Assembly (NCBI RefSeq): GCF_000740675.1
Contig: NZ_JPXI01000042.1
Span: 434,001 to 498,000 of the forward strand
DNA length: 64,000 bases
Direction of reading: 5' to 3'
Source: Massilia sp. BSC265
Lineage (GTDB): Bacteria; Pseudomonadota; Gammaproteobacteria; Burkholderiales; Burkholderiaceae_D
The notes under the pieces are model-generated. The model was given only the letters and a program-made list of their open reading frames with translations. It did no database searches and was not told the origin of the DNA. The position numbers and the translations under genes are program-made. Below, in pieces: positions 1 to 7,866 of the stretch. Each line of letters starts with the position of its first letter. The first letter of the stretch is position 1.

Positions 1-909
1 GCCAACCCCGCCAAGGTGCTGAACCTGTCGCTGGGCGGCAGCGGCGCCTGCGACGCTACCACCCAAACCGCGATCAACGGCGCCCGTTCGCGCGGCTCGG
101 TCGTGGTCGTGGCGGCGGGTAACGACAACATGAACGTCAGCAACGCCAGCCCGGCGAACTGCTCGGGCGTCATCGCCGTGGCAGCCACCGGCAAGACCGG
201 CGGCCGTGCTTCCTACTCGAACTACGGCACCCTGGTGGATGTGGCGGCGCCTGGCGGCGACGGCAGCTACAGCGTGATCTCGACCCTGAACTCGGGCACT
301 TCGGCACCGGGCTCGGACAACTACGCAGGCTACCAGGGCACCTCGATGGCGACCCCGCACGTGGCCGGCGTGGCAGCGCTGATGTTCGCGGCCAAGCCGA
401 CCCTGACCCCGGACCAGGTGGAAAGCATGCTGAAGTCGACCGCGCGCGCCTTCCCGGCGACCTGCTCGGGCTGCGGCACCGGCATCGTGGACGCGACCGC
501 GGCGGTGAATGCGGCGATCGGCGGCACTACCACCCCGACCGGACCGACCGTCAACGAAACCGAGTCGAACAACACCACCGGTACCGCCAACCTGGTCTCG
601 ACCAGCGGCACCACCGTGAACGGCGTCATGGGCAGCTCGACCGATACGGATTACTTCCGTGTCGATCTGCCGGCAGGCAAGACCCTGAGCGCGGCCATGA
701 CCCCGAACTCGTCGTCGGACTACGACCTGTACGTGTACAACAGCGCGGGCACGCTGCTCAGCCGCAGCGAGAACGGCACCGGCGCCATGGACAGCGTGAG
801 CTCGGCCAACACCGGCACCACCGCTTCGATCCGCTATGTGCGTGTCGTGTACTACAGCGGCGGCACCGGCGCCACCAGCGGCAAGTACACCCTGAAGCTC
901 AGCTGGTAA
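1..909 (+). CDS. S8 subtilisin-like serine protease, C-terminal part (tandem copy 1, cut by window edge)
   Basis: This is the last 302 codons of a secreted subtilisin-family protease whose start lies left of the window. The visible part contains the catalytic serine motif GTSMATPHVAG and the oxyanion asparagine in AAGN, followed by a pre-peptidase C-terminal (PPC) domain (NETESNN...DTDYFRVDLPAGK...YDLYVY) ending at LKLSW. It aligns without a gap to residues 292-593 of the full-length protease immediately downstream, with only scattered substitutions, mostly in the PPC half. PPC domains in such enzymes are usually secretion or targeting modules that may be cleaved off. The catalytic Asp and His cannot be checked because they lie outside the window. 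Confidence 0.93.
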   Translation, partial: ANPAKVLNLSLGGSGACDATTQTAINGARSRGSVVVVAAGNDNMNVSNASPANCSGVIAVAATGKTGGRASYSNYGTLVDVAAPGGDGSYSVISTLNSGTSAPGSDNYAGYQGTSMATPHVAGVAALMFAAKPTLTPDQVESMLKSTARAFPATCSGCGTGIVDATAAVNAAIGGTTTPTGPTVNETESNNTTGTANLVSTSGTTVNGVMGSSTDTDYFRVDLPAGKTLSAAMTPNSSSDYDLYVYNSAGTLLSRSENGTGAMDSVSSANTGTTASIRYVRVVYYSGGTGATSGKYTLKLSW

Positions 910-954
910 AAGTCAGGACGAAGCGGCGCGGCTCCCCTGCGCCGCCTTCATCCG

Positions 955-983
955 GAACGCGCGGCATGCCGCGCGTTCTTTTT
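955..983 (+). terminator. Rho-independent terminator of protease copy 1
   Basis: The inverted repeat GAACGCGCGGCATGCCGCGC with its complementary arm GCGCGTTC is followed by a T run. The same hairpin with the same sequence follows the second protease copy at 3170-3199, so the terminator was duplicated together with the gene. Confidence 0.85.
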
Positions 984-1294
984 GGGCTCAACCTGCGCAG
1001 GTGGGAAGAGGCCCCACTGTCATGCAGCGTTTTTATTCTTGAGTCTGGGCACCATATCGTCCTCATATTGCCTCAAGACAAATATTCTAGATATATCAAC
1101 ATAATGATGTCATACGTTGTTTTCTGGAATTAACGTTTCGCCGAATAAAAATTTTTCCCGCAAAATAAGTTCAATTTCGTGTTGTGAATAGGCCGAAATT
1201 GTGTCTCATTGTCACTCATAAGCTCTTCCTTTCGTATTACGCTGCCTTTCGTCGCATCCAGATGGCATCGGCAATGACCGAAACCAGCGACACA

Positions 1295-1311
1295 GGCAAG
1301 AATATCTTGCC
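1295..1311. promoter_or_regulatory. Inverted repeat GGCAAGA-ATA-TCTTGCC in the protease leader
   Basis: Seven-base perfect arms separated by ATA lie 31 bases before the protease start codon. It could be an operator or a 5' untranslated hairpin; the sequence does not say which. Confidence 0.3.
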
Positions 1312-1342
1312 AAACGGAAAACACACACTAGAAGGAAGAAAG

Positions 1343-3124
1343 ATGAAGCAAACGCGTTCGCACCATCCTGCAATGCTGAAGATGTGCGCTGCAATCTCGT
1401 TCGCTTTGGTGGCAACGACAACTGGTGCGGCCGAGCAGAACTTTATCGTAGAAACAGACCGTGTCATCGTGAAATACAAGGACTCGGCACCGGACAGCAA
1501 GAAGGCGGCCAAGGCAGCCCTGAAGGCCGACCGCAAGGCCAAACTGGACCGTGCGGGCCAGGAGTTCGGCATGCTGGTCAGCGAGAGCCATTCCATTGCG
1601 ACTGGCGCCCACGTGTTCAAGCTCAACGGCCGCAAGCACCTGAAGGAAGTCGAGAAGCTGGCCGCCGAAATGATGGCGCGCGACCCGGACATCGAATACG
1701 CCGAGCCGGACCGCATCATGACCCACATGGCCACCGCCAACGACCCGTACTACGCGCAGCAGTGGCACTACACCGACGCGACCGGCGGCCTGCGCCTGCC
1801 GACCGCCTGGGACAAGTCGACCGGGCTAGGGGTGGTCGTGGCCGTGATCGACACCGGCTACCGCCCGCACGCCGACCTGAGCGGCCAGCACCTGCCGGGT
1901 TATGACTTCATCAGCAGCGCCACCATCGGCAACGACGGCAACGGCCGCGACAACGATCCGAGCGATCCAGGCGACCGGGTTGCCGCAGGCGAATGCTATG
2001 CCGGCTCGCCGGCTCGTAATTCCAGCTGGCACGGCACTCACGTGGCCGGCACGGTTGCCGCACGCACCAACAACAGCCTCGGCGTGGCCGGTGTGGCGTA
2101 CAACGCCAAGATGGTCCCGGTCCGCGTGCTCGGCAAGTGCGGCGGCTACACTTCGGACATCGCCGACGCGATCACCTGGTCCTCGGGCGGCGCCGTGAAC
2201 AACGTGCCAGCCAACGCCAACCCTGCCAAGGTGCTGAACCTGTCGCTGGGCGGCAGCGGCGCCTGCGACGTTACCACCCAGACCGCGATCAACGGCGCCC
2301 GTTCGCGCGGTGCGGTCGTGGTCGTGGCGGCGGGTAACGCCAACACGGACGTCAGCAACGCCAGTCCGGCGAACTGCTCGGGCGTCATCGCCGTGGCAGC
2401 CACCGGCAAGACCGGCGGCCGTGCTTCGTACTCGAACTTCGGCACCCTGATCGACGTAGCCGCGCCCGGCGGCGATGGCAGCTACAGCGTGATCTCGACC
2501 CTGAACGCGGGCACCAGCTCGCCGGGCGCCGACAACTACGCAGGCTACCAGGGCACCTCGATGGCGACCCCGCATGTGGCCGGTGTGGCAGCGCTGATGT
2601 TCGCGGCCAAGCCGACCCTGACCCCGGACCAGGTGGAAAGCATGCTGAAGTCGACCGCGCGCGCCTTCCCGGCGACCTGCTCTGGCTGCGGCACCGGCAT
2701 CGTGGACGCGACCGCGGCGGTGAACGCGGCAATCGGCGGCGGCACCACCTCGACCGGCCCCACTATGAACGAGGTAGAGTCGAATAACAGCTCGGGTACC
2801 GCGAACCTGGTCTCGACCAGCGCTACTACCCTGAATGGCGTTCTGAGCAGCTCGACCGATACGGATTATTTCCGTGTGAACCTGCCGGCAGGCAAGACAC
2901 TAAGCGCGGTCATGACGCCGAACCTGAGCTCGGACTACGACCTGTACGTTTACAGTGGCTCGGGTATGTTGCTTAGCCGCAGCCAGAACGGCACCGGTGC
3001 GGTTGAAAGCGTGAGCTCGGCCAATACCGGCACTACCACGGTGACCCGCTACGTACGTGTCGTGTACTACAGCGGTGGCGCCGATGCGACCAGCGGCAAA
3101 TACACCCTGAAGCTCAGCTGGTAA
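1343..3124 (+). CDS. Secreted S8 subtilisin-like serine protease with PPC domain (tandem copy 2)
   Basis: A 593-residue extracellular endoprotease. The start at 1343 is preceded by GAAGGAAGAA and opens directly into a signal peptide (about residues 1-30, cleavage near TTGAAEQ). An I9-type propeptide follows (about 35-125), then the S8 catalytic domain with Asp170 (VIDTG), His230 (HGTHVAGT), oxyanion Asn332 (AAGN) and Ser406 (GTSMATPHVAG). The C-terminus (about 475-593) is a PPC domain. Several cysteines (GECYAG, GKCGG, GACD, ANCSG, ATCSGCG) suggest disulfides. A longer in-frame start at 1184 adds a non-signal N-terminus and is rejected. All catalytic residues are present, so the enzyme should be active after pro-region removal. 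It is probably a nutritional protease; the substrate is unknown. Confidence 0.95.
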   Translation: MKQTRSHHPAMLKMCAAISFALVATTTGAAEQNFIVETDRVIVKYKDSAPDSKKAAKAALKADRKAKLDRAGQEFGMLVSESHSIATGAHVFKLNGRKHLKEVEKLAAEMMARDPDIEYAEPDRIMTHMATANDPYYAQQWHYTDATGGLRLPTAWDKSTGLGVVVAVIDTGYRPHADLSGQHLPGYDFISSATIGNDGNGRDNDPSDPGDRVAAGECYAGSPARNSSWHGTHVAGTVAARTNNSLGVAGVAYNAKMVPVRVLGKCGGYTSDIADAITWSSGGAVNNVPANANPAKVLNLSLGGSGACDVTTQTAINGARSRGAVVVVAAGNANTDVSNASPANCSGVIAVAATGKTGGRASYSNFGTLIDVAAPGGDGSYSVISTLNAGTSSPGADNYAGYQGTSMATPHVAGVAALMFAAKPTLTPDQVESMLKSTARAFPATCSGCGTGIVDATAAVNAAIGGGTTSTGPTMNEVESNNSSGTANLVSTSATTLNGVLSSSTDTDYFRVNLPAGKTLSAVMTPNLSSDYDLYVYSGSGMLLSRSQNGTGAVESVSSANTGTTTVTRYVRVVYYSGGADATSGKYTLKLSW

Positions 3125-3169
3125 CGGTCAGGACGAGGCGGCGCGCTCCCCTGCGCCGCCTTCATCCGG

Positions 3170-3199
3170 GAACGCGCGGCATGCCGCGCGTTCTTTTTT
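3170..3199 (+). terminator. Rho-independent terminator of protease copy 2
   Basis: The hairpin GAACGCGCGGC/GCCGCGCGTTC is followed by a run of T. It duplicates the terminator of copy 1 and separates the protease from dinB. Confidence 0.88.
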
Positions 3200-3242
3200 G
3201 CTCAGTTTTTTGGCATCTTGCAAGAAATCCCCTTTCCACGGA

Positions 3243-3262
3243 TACTGTATGGAATGACAGTA
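3243..3262 (+). promoter_or_regulatory. LexA (SOS) box of dinB
   Basis: The 20-mer TACTGTATGGAATGACAGTA has perfectly complementary outer hexamers and fits the CTGT-N8-ACAG LexA consensus. It sits 17 bases before the chosen dinB start, so LexA bound here would block the dinB promoter. Its presence inside the longest open frame is a reason to start dinB downstream. Confidence 0.9.
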
Positions 3263-3279
3263 GTCGGCTCCGCCGTCAC

Positions 3280-4392
3280 GTGAATCCTCCCCTCCGTAAA
3301 ATCATCCACTGCGATTGCGACTGTTTCTACGCATCGGTCGAGATGCGCGACGACCCGTCGCTGCGCGGGCGTCCGCTCGCGGTCGGCGGCCGTCCCGACC
3401 AGCGCGGCGTGATCGCCACCTGCAACTACGAGGCGCGCCGCTACGGCATCCATTCGGCCATGGCCACCGCCCAGGCCATGAAGCTGTGCCCGCAGCTGCT
3501 GGTGATCCCGCCGGCGATGGAAAAATACCGCATCGCTTCGCGGAGAATCATGGACATCTACCGCGACTACACCGAGCTGGTAGAGCCGCTCTCGCTCGAC
3601 GAAGCCTACCTCGACGTCACCGATTCGCCGCACTGCAAGGGCAGCGCCACGTTGATCGCGCAGGAGATCCGGCGCCGTATTTTCGAGACCGTCGGCATCA
3701 CCGCCTCGGCCGGGGTGGCGCCGAACAAGTTCGTGGCCAAGATCGCCAGCGACTGGAACAAGCCGGACGGCCTGTTCCTGGTGCGGCCGGAGGAGGTGGA
3801 CGCGTTCGTTGCCGCGCTGCCGGTCAAGAAGCTGTACGGCGTGGGCAAGGTGACGGCCGAGAAGATGCACCGCCTCGGCCTGCAGACCTGCGCCGACATG
3901 CGCCACTGGAGCATCGAGCGGCTGACCGAGCACTTCGGTAGTTTCGGCTACCGGTTGTACAAGCTCTGCCGCGGCATCGACGAGCGCGAAGTGAACACCT
4001 CGCGCGAGCGCAAGTCGATCAGCACCGAAGAAACCTATACGCCGGACGTGCCGAACCTCGACGCCTGTCTCAGGTTGCTGCCGGACTTGTACGAGCACCT
4101 GCTGGGCCGCATCAAGCGCAACGGCGCCGAGAAGTTCATCAACAAGCTCTTCGTGAAAATCAAGTTTTCGGACTTCCAGCAGACCACGGTCGAGTGTGTT
4201 GGCTATGCGCCACATATCCCGACCTATGCGCGCCTGATGGAAACGGGCTGGGCCCGCCATAGCCGCCCCGTGCGCCTGCTGGGCGTCGGCGTGCGGCTCA
4301 GCGATACCGAAACGATCGAGCAGCTGCGCCTGTTCGACGATGCGCTGCCAGCGGCAATCGTCGAGCTTATTGGCGACTCGTCAACAGATTAA
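3280..4392 (+). CDS. dinB: DNA polymerase IV (Y-family translesion polymerase)
   Basis: Error-prone polymerase that extends past lesions and mismatched ends with help from the beta clamp. The GTG start gives 370 residues, beginning VNPPLRKIIHCDCDCFYASVE, the usual N-terminus of the family with the first metal-binding acidic residue. The second catalytic pair is in PLSLDEAYLDVT; the helix-hairpin-helix region (LPVKKLYGVGKVTAEKMHRLG) and little-finger domain follow. The C-terminus reads IEQLRLFDD, resembling the beta-clamp binding motif QLxLF. The LexA box just upstream shows SOS control. No strong ribosome-binding site precedes the GTG, so the exact start is less certain than the identity. Confidence 0.95.
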   Translation: MNPPLRKIIHCDCDCFYASVEMRDDPSLRGRPLAVGGRPDQRGVIATCNYEARRYGIHSAMATAQAMKLCPQLLVIPPAMEKYRIASRRIMDIYRDYTELVEPLSLDEAYLDVTDSPHCKGSATLIAQEIRRRIFETVGITASAGVAPNKFVAKIASDWNKPDGLFLVRPEEVDAFVAALPVKKLYGVGKVTAEKMHRLGLQTCADMRHWSIERLTEHFGSFGYRLYKLCRGIDEREVNTSRERKSISTEETYTPDVPNLDACLRLLPDLYEHLLGRIKRNGAEKFINKLFVKIKFSDFQQTTVECVGYAPHIPTYARLMETGWARHSRPVRLLGVGVRLSDTETIEQLRLFDDALPAAIVELIGDSSTD

Positions 4393-4478
4393 TTTTCCCC
4401 CGTCTGCTGGGTCAAATTTCCGCTCAGCAGCGTAGAATGTCGTTCCCTTGAAATACTGAAACAATCGGATAACAGCGT

Positions 4479-5375
4479 ATGTGGTTCAAGAATCTCCAGA
4501 TTTATCGCCTGCCCGCCCCATGGGCATTCAACCCGGAACAGATGGAAGAAGCACTGCAGTCGCAGGCTTTCACGCCCGCGAGCAGCAATGAACTGCTGCG
4601 CCAGGGCTGGGATTCGCCACGCGGCAACGGCAAGCTCGTCCATGTCGTCAACAAGCAGATGCTGATGATGCTGGGCACCGAGAAGAAGTTGCTGCCGAGC
4701 TCGGTCATCAACCAGGTCGCCAAGGCCAAGGCCGCCGAGCTGGAAGAGCAGCAGGGCTTCCCGCCGGGTAAGAAGGCAATGAAGGAACTGAAGGAACGCG
4801 TGGCCGACGAACTGCTGCCGCGCGCCTTCTCGATCCGCAGCAACGTCTGGGTCTGGATCGACCCGGTCAACGGCTGGCTCGTGATCGACGCCGCCAGCCC
4901 ATCGAAGGCGGACGACGTCATCAAGCTGCTGCTGAAGGCAGTGGACCGCATGCCGCTGGAATCGCTGCGCGTGCAGCGCTCGCCGGTGGCCGTGATGACC
5001 GGCTGGCTGGAAGCGGATGAAGCGCCGTACGGCTTCACCATCGACCAGGACACCGAACTGCGCGCCACCGGTGAAAGCCGCGCAGCCGTGCGCTACGTGA
5101 AGCACACCCTGGAACCGGACGACATCCGTCGCCACATCGCCGCCGGCAAGCAGTGTACCCGCCTGGCCATGACCTGGAACGACCGCATCAGCTTCGTGCT
5201 GACCGAGTCGCTGGCGATCAAGGGGGTCAAGCCGCTGGATGTGATCAAGGAAGGCGAAGCGGTGACCTACAGCGATGACGAGCGCTTCGACAACGACATC
5301 ACCCTGATGACGGGCGAGATGGCGAAGCTGCTGGCGGATGTGGTTGAGGCGCTGGGCGGGGAAGCCAAGGCGTAA
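4479..5375 (+). CDS. rdgC: Recombination-associated protein RdgC
   Basis: A 298-residue nucleoid-associated DNA-binding protein, starting MWFKNLQIYRLPAPW, the family signature. In other proteobacteria RdgC forms a ring-shaped dimer around duplex DNA and restrains RecA-promoted exchange. Length is normal and the central KAKAAELEEQQG / KELKERV helices and the ENxR-like C-terminal half are intact. It follows dinB by 86 bases on the same strand, so the two may be co-transcribed; a recombination modulator next to a translesion polymerase is functionally coherent. No own SOS box was found before it. Confidence 0.95.
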   Translation: MWFKNLQIYRLPAPWAFNPEQMEEALQSQAFTPASSNELLRQGWDSPRGNGKLVHVVNKQMLMMLGTEKKLLPSSVINQVAKAKAAELEEQQGFPPGKKAMKELKERVADELLPRAFSIRSNVWVWIDPVNGWLVIDAASPSKADDVIKLLLKAVDRMPLESLRVQRSPVAVMTGWLEADEAPYGFTIDQDTELRATGESRAAVRYVKHTLEPDDIRRHIAAGKQCTRLAMTWNDRISFVLTESLAIKGVKPLDVIKEGEAVTYSDDERFDNDITLMTGEMAKLLADVVEALGGEAKA

Positions 5376-5422
5376 TTTCTTTCTGTCGGCACGTGTGCAG
5401 TCTTGCACATGTCGGCTATCAC

Positions 5423-5513
5423 CGCGTGGGCGGGAGACCCGCCCACCCTACGAAACCCACGTACCCGTAGGGTGGGCGTAATTCAGGCCAATGGCCTGAA
5501 TTACGCCCACGCG
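5423..5513. repeat. Composite palindromic dispersed repeat (GTGGGCG family), copy 1
   Basis: This 91-base element consists of nested hairpins. CGCGTGGG and CCCACGCG are the outer ends; inside are GTGGGCGGG/CCCGCCCAC, CCCTACG/CGTAGGG and CGTAATTCAGGCC/GGCCTGAATTACG. The core CGCCCACCCTACGAAA recurs at 54646, and a related element lies at 53053-53173. It looks like a REP/BIME-type extragenic element between the convergent 3' ends of rdgC and katA. Confidence 0.75.
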
Positions 5514-5548
5514 TTCAAGCAGCGGGTGAATTGCCGCGCTGTGTCGAC

Positions 5549-7162
5549 TTACTTGGCCCCTGCCATCTCCTCGCTGGTCGACGGCTCATCCCCCTGTTCC
5601 GGCTTGCCGCTCGAGTAGGTCGGCCCCTGCCGGTTCTGGTGCGGCGCCGGCTTGCCCGGCAGCGGCGGCAGCGCCTTGGCCCGCTCCAGGTCGATGCCCG
5701 CCACCTCCGCCACCCGGCGGCCGTAATCCTCGTCGCAGTGCCACAGGTGCCACACCATGCGCAGCTGGATCGGTTCCGGGCATTTCTTCAGGTCGCCCCC
5801 CACGTTGTTGACCAGGTCGTCGCGCTCCCAGTCCTCGAAGGTGCGGTAGCGCGTGCCGGCCTGGGCGTAGTCGTCCATCGTGCGGGTGGTCTGGTAGCGG
5901 CCCAGGCGGCCTTCGACCCACTGGTTGTATTCCTTCTCCGGCTTCGGCGCTTCGGTGTAGCCGCCCATCAGGCTCGGCTCGTAGTTGATGTGCTTGTCCT
6001 CGCCGCGGCCGTCCACGTAATACGTCATCTGGCCGTCGCGCTGGTTGGTGCGTGACGCGGCGCCTTCCTGCGGCTGGTTGATCGGCAGCTGCAGGTAGTT
6101 CGGGCCCACGCGGTAGCGCTGGGTATCGGAATAGGACAGGGTGCGTCCCTGCAGCATCTTGTCGTCCGAGAAGTCGATGCCGTCCACCAGCACGCCGGTG
6201 CCGAAGGCCGACTGCTCGGTCTCGGCGAACACATTGTCCGGGTTCTTGTTCAGCACGATGCGGCCCAGCGGCAGCAGCGGGAACTGGTCTTCCGGCCAGC
6301 GCTTGGTGTCGTCCAGCGGATCGAAGTCGAGTTCGGGATGGTCGCCGTCGCTCATGATCTGCACGCAGAACTCCCATTCCGGGAACTCGCCGCGCTCGAT
6401 CGCCTCGTACAGGTCGCGCGTGGCGTGGCTGGTGTCATGGGCCTGGATCTCGGCGGCCTGCTGTGCGGTGAGGTTGCGCACGCCCTGCTTCGGCTGGAAG
6501 TGGAACTTCACCAGGTGGGCCACGCCCTGGTCGTTGACGAACTTGTAGGTGTTCACGCCCGAGCCTTCCATCTCGCGGTAGGTGGCCGGGATGCCCCACG
6601 GGCTCTTGACCCAGGTGACCATGTGCAGCGCTTCCGGATGGCTGCAGATGAAGTCGTAGAAGCGCCACGGCTCCTGCTGGTTGGTGACGGGGTCGGGCTT
6701 GAAGGCGTGGATCATGTCCGGGAACTTGATTGCGTCACGGATGAAGAAGACCTTCAGGTTGTTGCCCACCAAATCCCAGTTGCCGTCGACGGTCTTGAAC
6801 TTGATGGCGAAGCCGCGCGGGTCGCGCGCTGTCTCGGGCGATTCCTTGGCGCCGATCACGGTCGAGAAGCGCACGAAGATCGGGGTTTGCACGCCGAGTT
6901 CGTTGAGCACGCGGGCGCGCGTGTACTTGCTGGCCGGCTCGCCGCCGATGGTGCCGTAGGGCTCGAAATAACCGTGGGCGCCGGTGCCGCGCGCGTGCAC
7001 GACGCGCTCCGGGATGCGCTCACGGTCGAAATGGGTGATCTTTTCGATGAACTGGTAATTCTCGAGCGTGGCCGGACCACGTTCGCCCACCGAGCGCAGC
7101 GACTGGTTGTCGCGGACCGGATGGCCCTGGCGCGTGGTCAGGAAGGGACGCTGCTCGTTCAT
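5549..7162 (-). CDS. katA: Monofunctional haem catalase
   Basis: Converts hydrogen peroxide to water and oxygen. The 537-residue protein has the small-subunit catalase fold: distal His56 in ERVVHARGTGAHG, distal Asn134 in DLVGNN, and the proximal haem tyrosine about residue 342 in TLSYSDTQRYRVGPNYLQLPIN. The start is fixed by AGGAGAAAGCA just before the ATG. The C-terminus is a short Pro/Gly/Ser-rich tail, not the large flavodoxin-like domain of large-subunit catalases. It lies 81 bases downstream of the asparaginase gene on the same strand. The stop codon is close to the palindromic repeat. Confidence 0.96.
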   Translation of the reverse strand: MNEQRPFLTTRQGHPVRDNQSLRSVGERGPATLENYQFIEKITHFDRERIPERVVHARGTGAHGYFEPYGTIGGEPASKYTRARVLNELGVQTPIFVRFSTVIGAKESPETARDPRGFAIKFKTVDGNWDLVGNNLKVFFIRDAIKFPDMIHAFKPDPVTNQQEPWRFYDFICSHPEALHMVTWVKSPWGIPATYREMEGSGVNTYKFVNDQGVAHLVKFHFQPKQGVRNLTAQQAAEIQAHDTSHATRDLYEAIERGEFPEWEFCVQIMSDGDHPELDFDPLDDTKRWPEDQFPLLPLGRIVLNKNPDNVFAETEQSAFGTGVLVDGIDFSDDKMLQGRTLSYSDTQRYRVGPNYLQLPINQPQEGAASRTNQRDGQMTYYVDGRGEDKHINYEPSLMGGYTEAPKPEKEYNQWVEGRLGRYQTTRTMDDYAQAGTRYRTFEDWERDDLVNNVGGDLKKCPEPIQLRMVWHLWHCDEDYGRRVAEVAGIDLERAKALPPLPGKPAPHQNRQGPTYSSGKPEQGDEPSTSEEMAGAK

Positions 7163-7243
7163 TGCTTTCTCCTCGTGCGGGGTCGATGGAGGAAGCAGTA
7201 TAGGAAGACGCGCGTGCAGGCAGCGCGCGCCTGCCTGCGAGAA

Positions 7244-7729
7244 TTACAGTTGCTGGAACACGCCGGCAGCGCGGTTCTTGGTGACGTTATCCCATGGGAA
7301 CACCTGGCCGTTCATGGCGACGTATACGCCGGCCGGCAGGGTCTGGGCGACGCCGCAGGCGAAGCCGAGGTTGAACAGCGCGTCGGAATTCGCAATCTCG
7401 TAGGGGATCATGGCGCCGGTCAGCACGATGGTCTGGTCCAGCTTGGCAGCACCCAGCACGGCCGCGGTGTCGCGCATGGTGTCGGTGCCGTGGATGATGA
7501 CGATGGCCTTCTCCTTTGCTGCCTGGCATGAGGCCAGCACACGCTGGCGGTCCGGGTCCTGCATGTCGAGCGAGTCGAGCAGGGGCAACACTTCGAGCTC
7601 GACCGGCACGGTCATGCGCGAGCGCGCGATCACGGCCGGCAGGTGGCTCTCGGCAAAGCCGAGCACGCCGTTCAGTTCGTTGTAGTGTTTATCGAAAGTG
7701 CCGCCGGTGGCGATGATTCGCAAAGTCAT
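7244..7729 (-). CDS. Short asparaginase-type protein (N-terminal domain only)
   Basis: A 161-residue protein that matches only the N-terminal half of L-asparaginase. It has the first catalytic threonine motif (IIATGGTFDKHY) and the second active-site stretch HGTDTMRDTA, but stops after PWDNVTKNR instead of running to about 330 residues. The start at 7729 matches the family; an in-frame extension to 7882 contains unlike sequence and overlaps the divergent gene's leader. Family members of this length exist in Burkholderiales, so it is probably a real short form rather than a truncation. Whether it hydrolyses asparagine without the C-terminal domain cannot be judged. Confidence 0.8.
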   Translation of the reverse strand: MTLRIIATGGTFDKHYNELNGVLGFAESHLPAVIARSRMTVPVELEVLPLLDSLDMQDPDRQRVLASCQAAKEKAIVIIHGTDTMRDTAAVLGAAKLDQTIVLTGAMIPYEIANSDALFNLGFACGVAQTLPAGVYVAMNGQVFPWDNVTKNRAAGVFQQL

Positions 7730-7866
7730 GTTGGTTTGTCCACGTGCAGAAAAAAGGTGGCTAATGATAGCCGCAAACGGTAGTGTATCTGGATGTGACT
7801 GCGCTAGAATCGTCTCGATCGGATGAGTATAGTCATCATCTTTCTTCCTTCTCTCCACGTACTCCC

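Larger units (their letters stand above)
910..1342. other. Intergenic spacer between the two tandem proteases
   Basis: After the copy-1 terminator the spacer becomes markedly AT-rich, from about 1020 to 1260, unlike its surroundings, and presumably carries the promoter and leader of the second protease. An open frame runs into the protease gene from 1184, but it has no signal peptide at its start and is better read as untranslated leader. No gene is supported here. Confidence 0.6.

Noticed and set aside
1184..1342. N-terminal extension of protease copy 2
   Set aside because: The extension lacks signal-peptide character and a ribosome-binding site; a perfect signal peptide and GAAGGAAG site begin at 1343.
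3181..3279. N-terminal extension of dinB
   Set aside because: It starts inside the preceding terminator hairpin and spans the LexA box; the family N-terminus begins just after GTG 3280.
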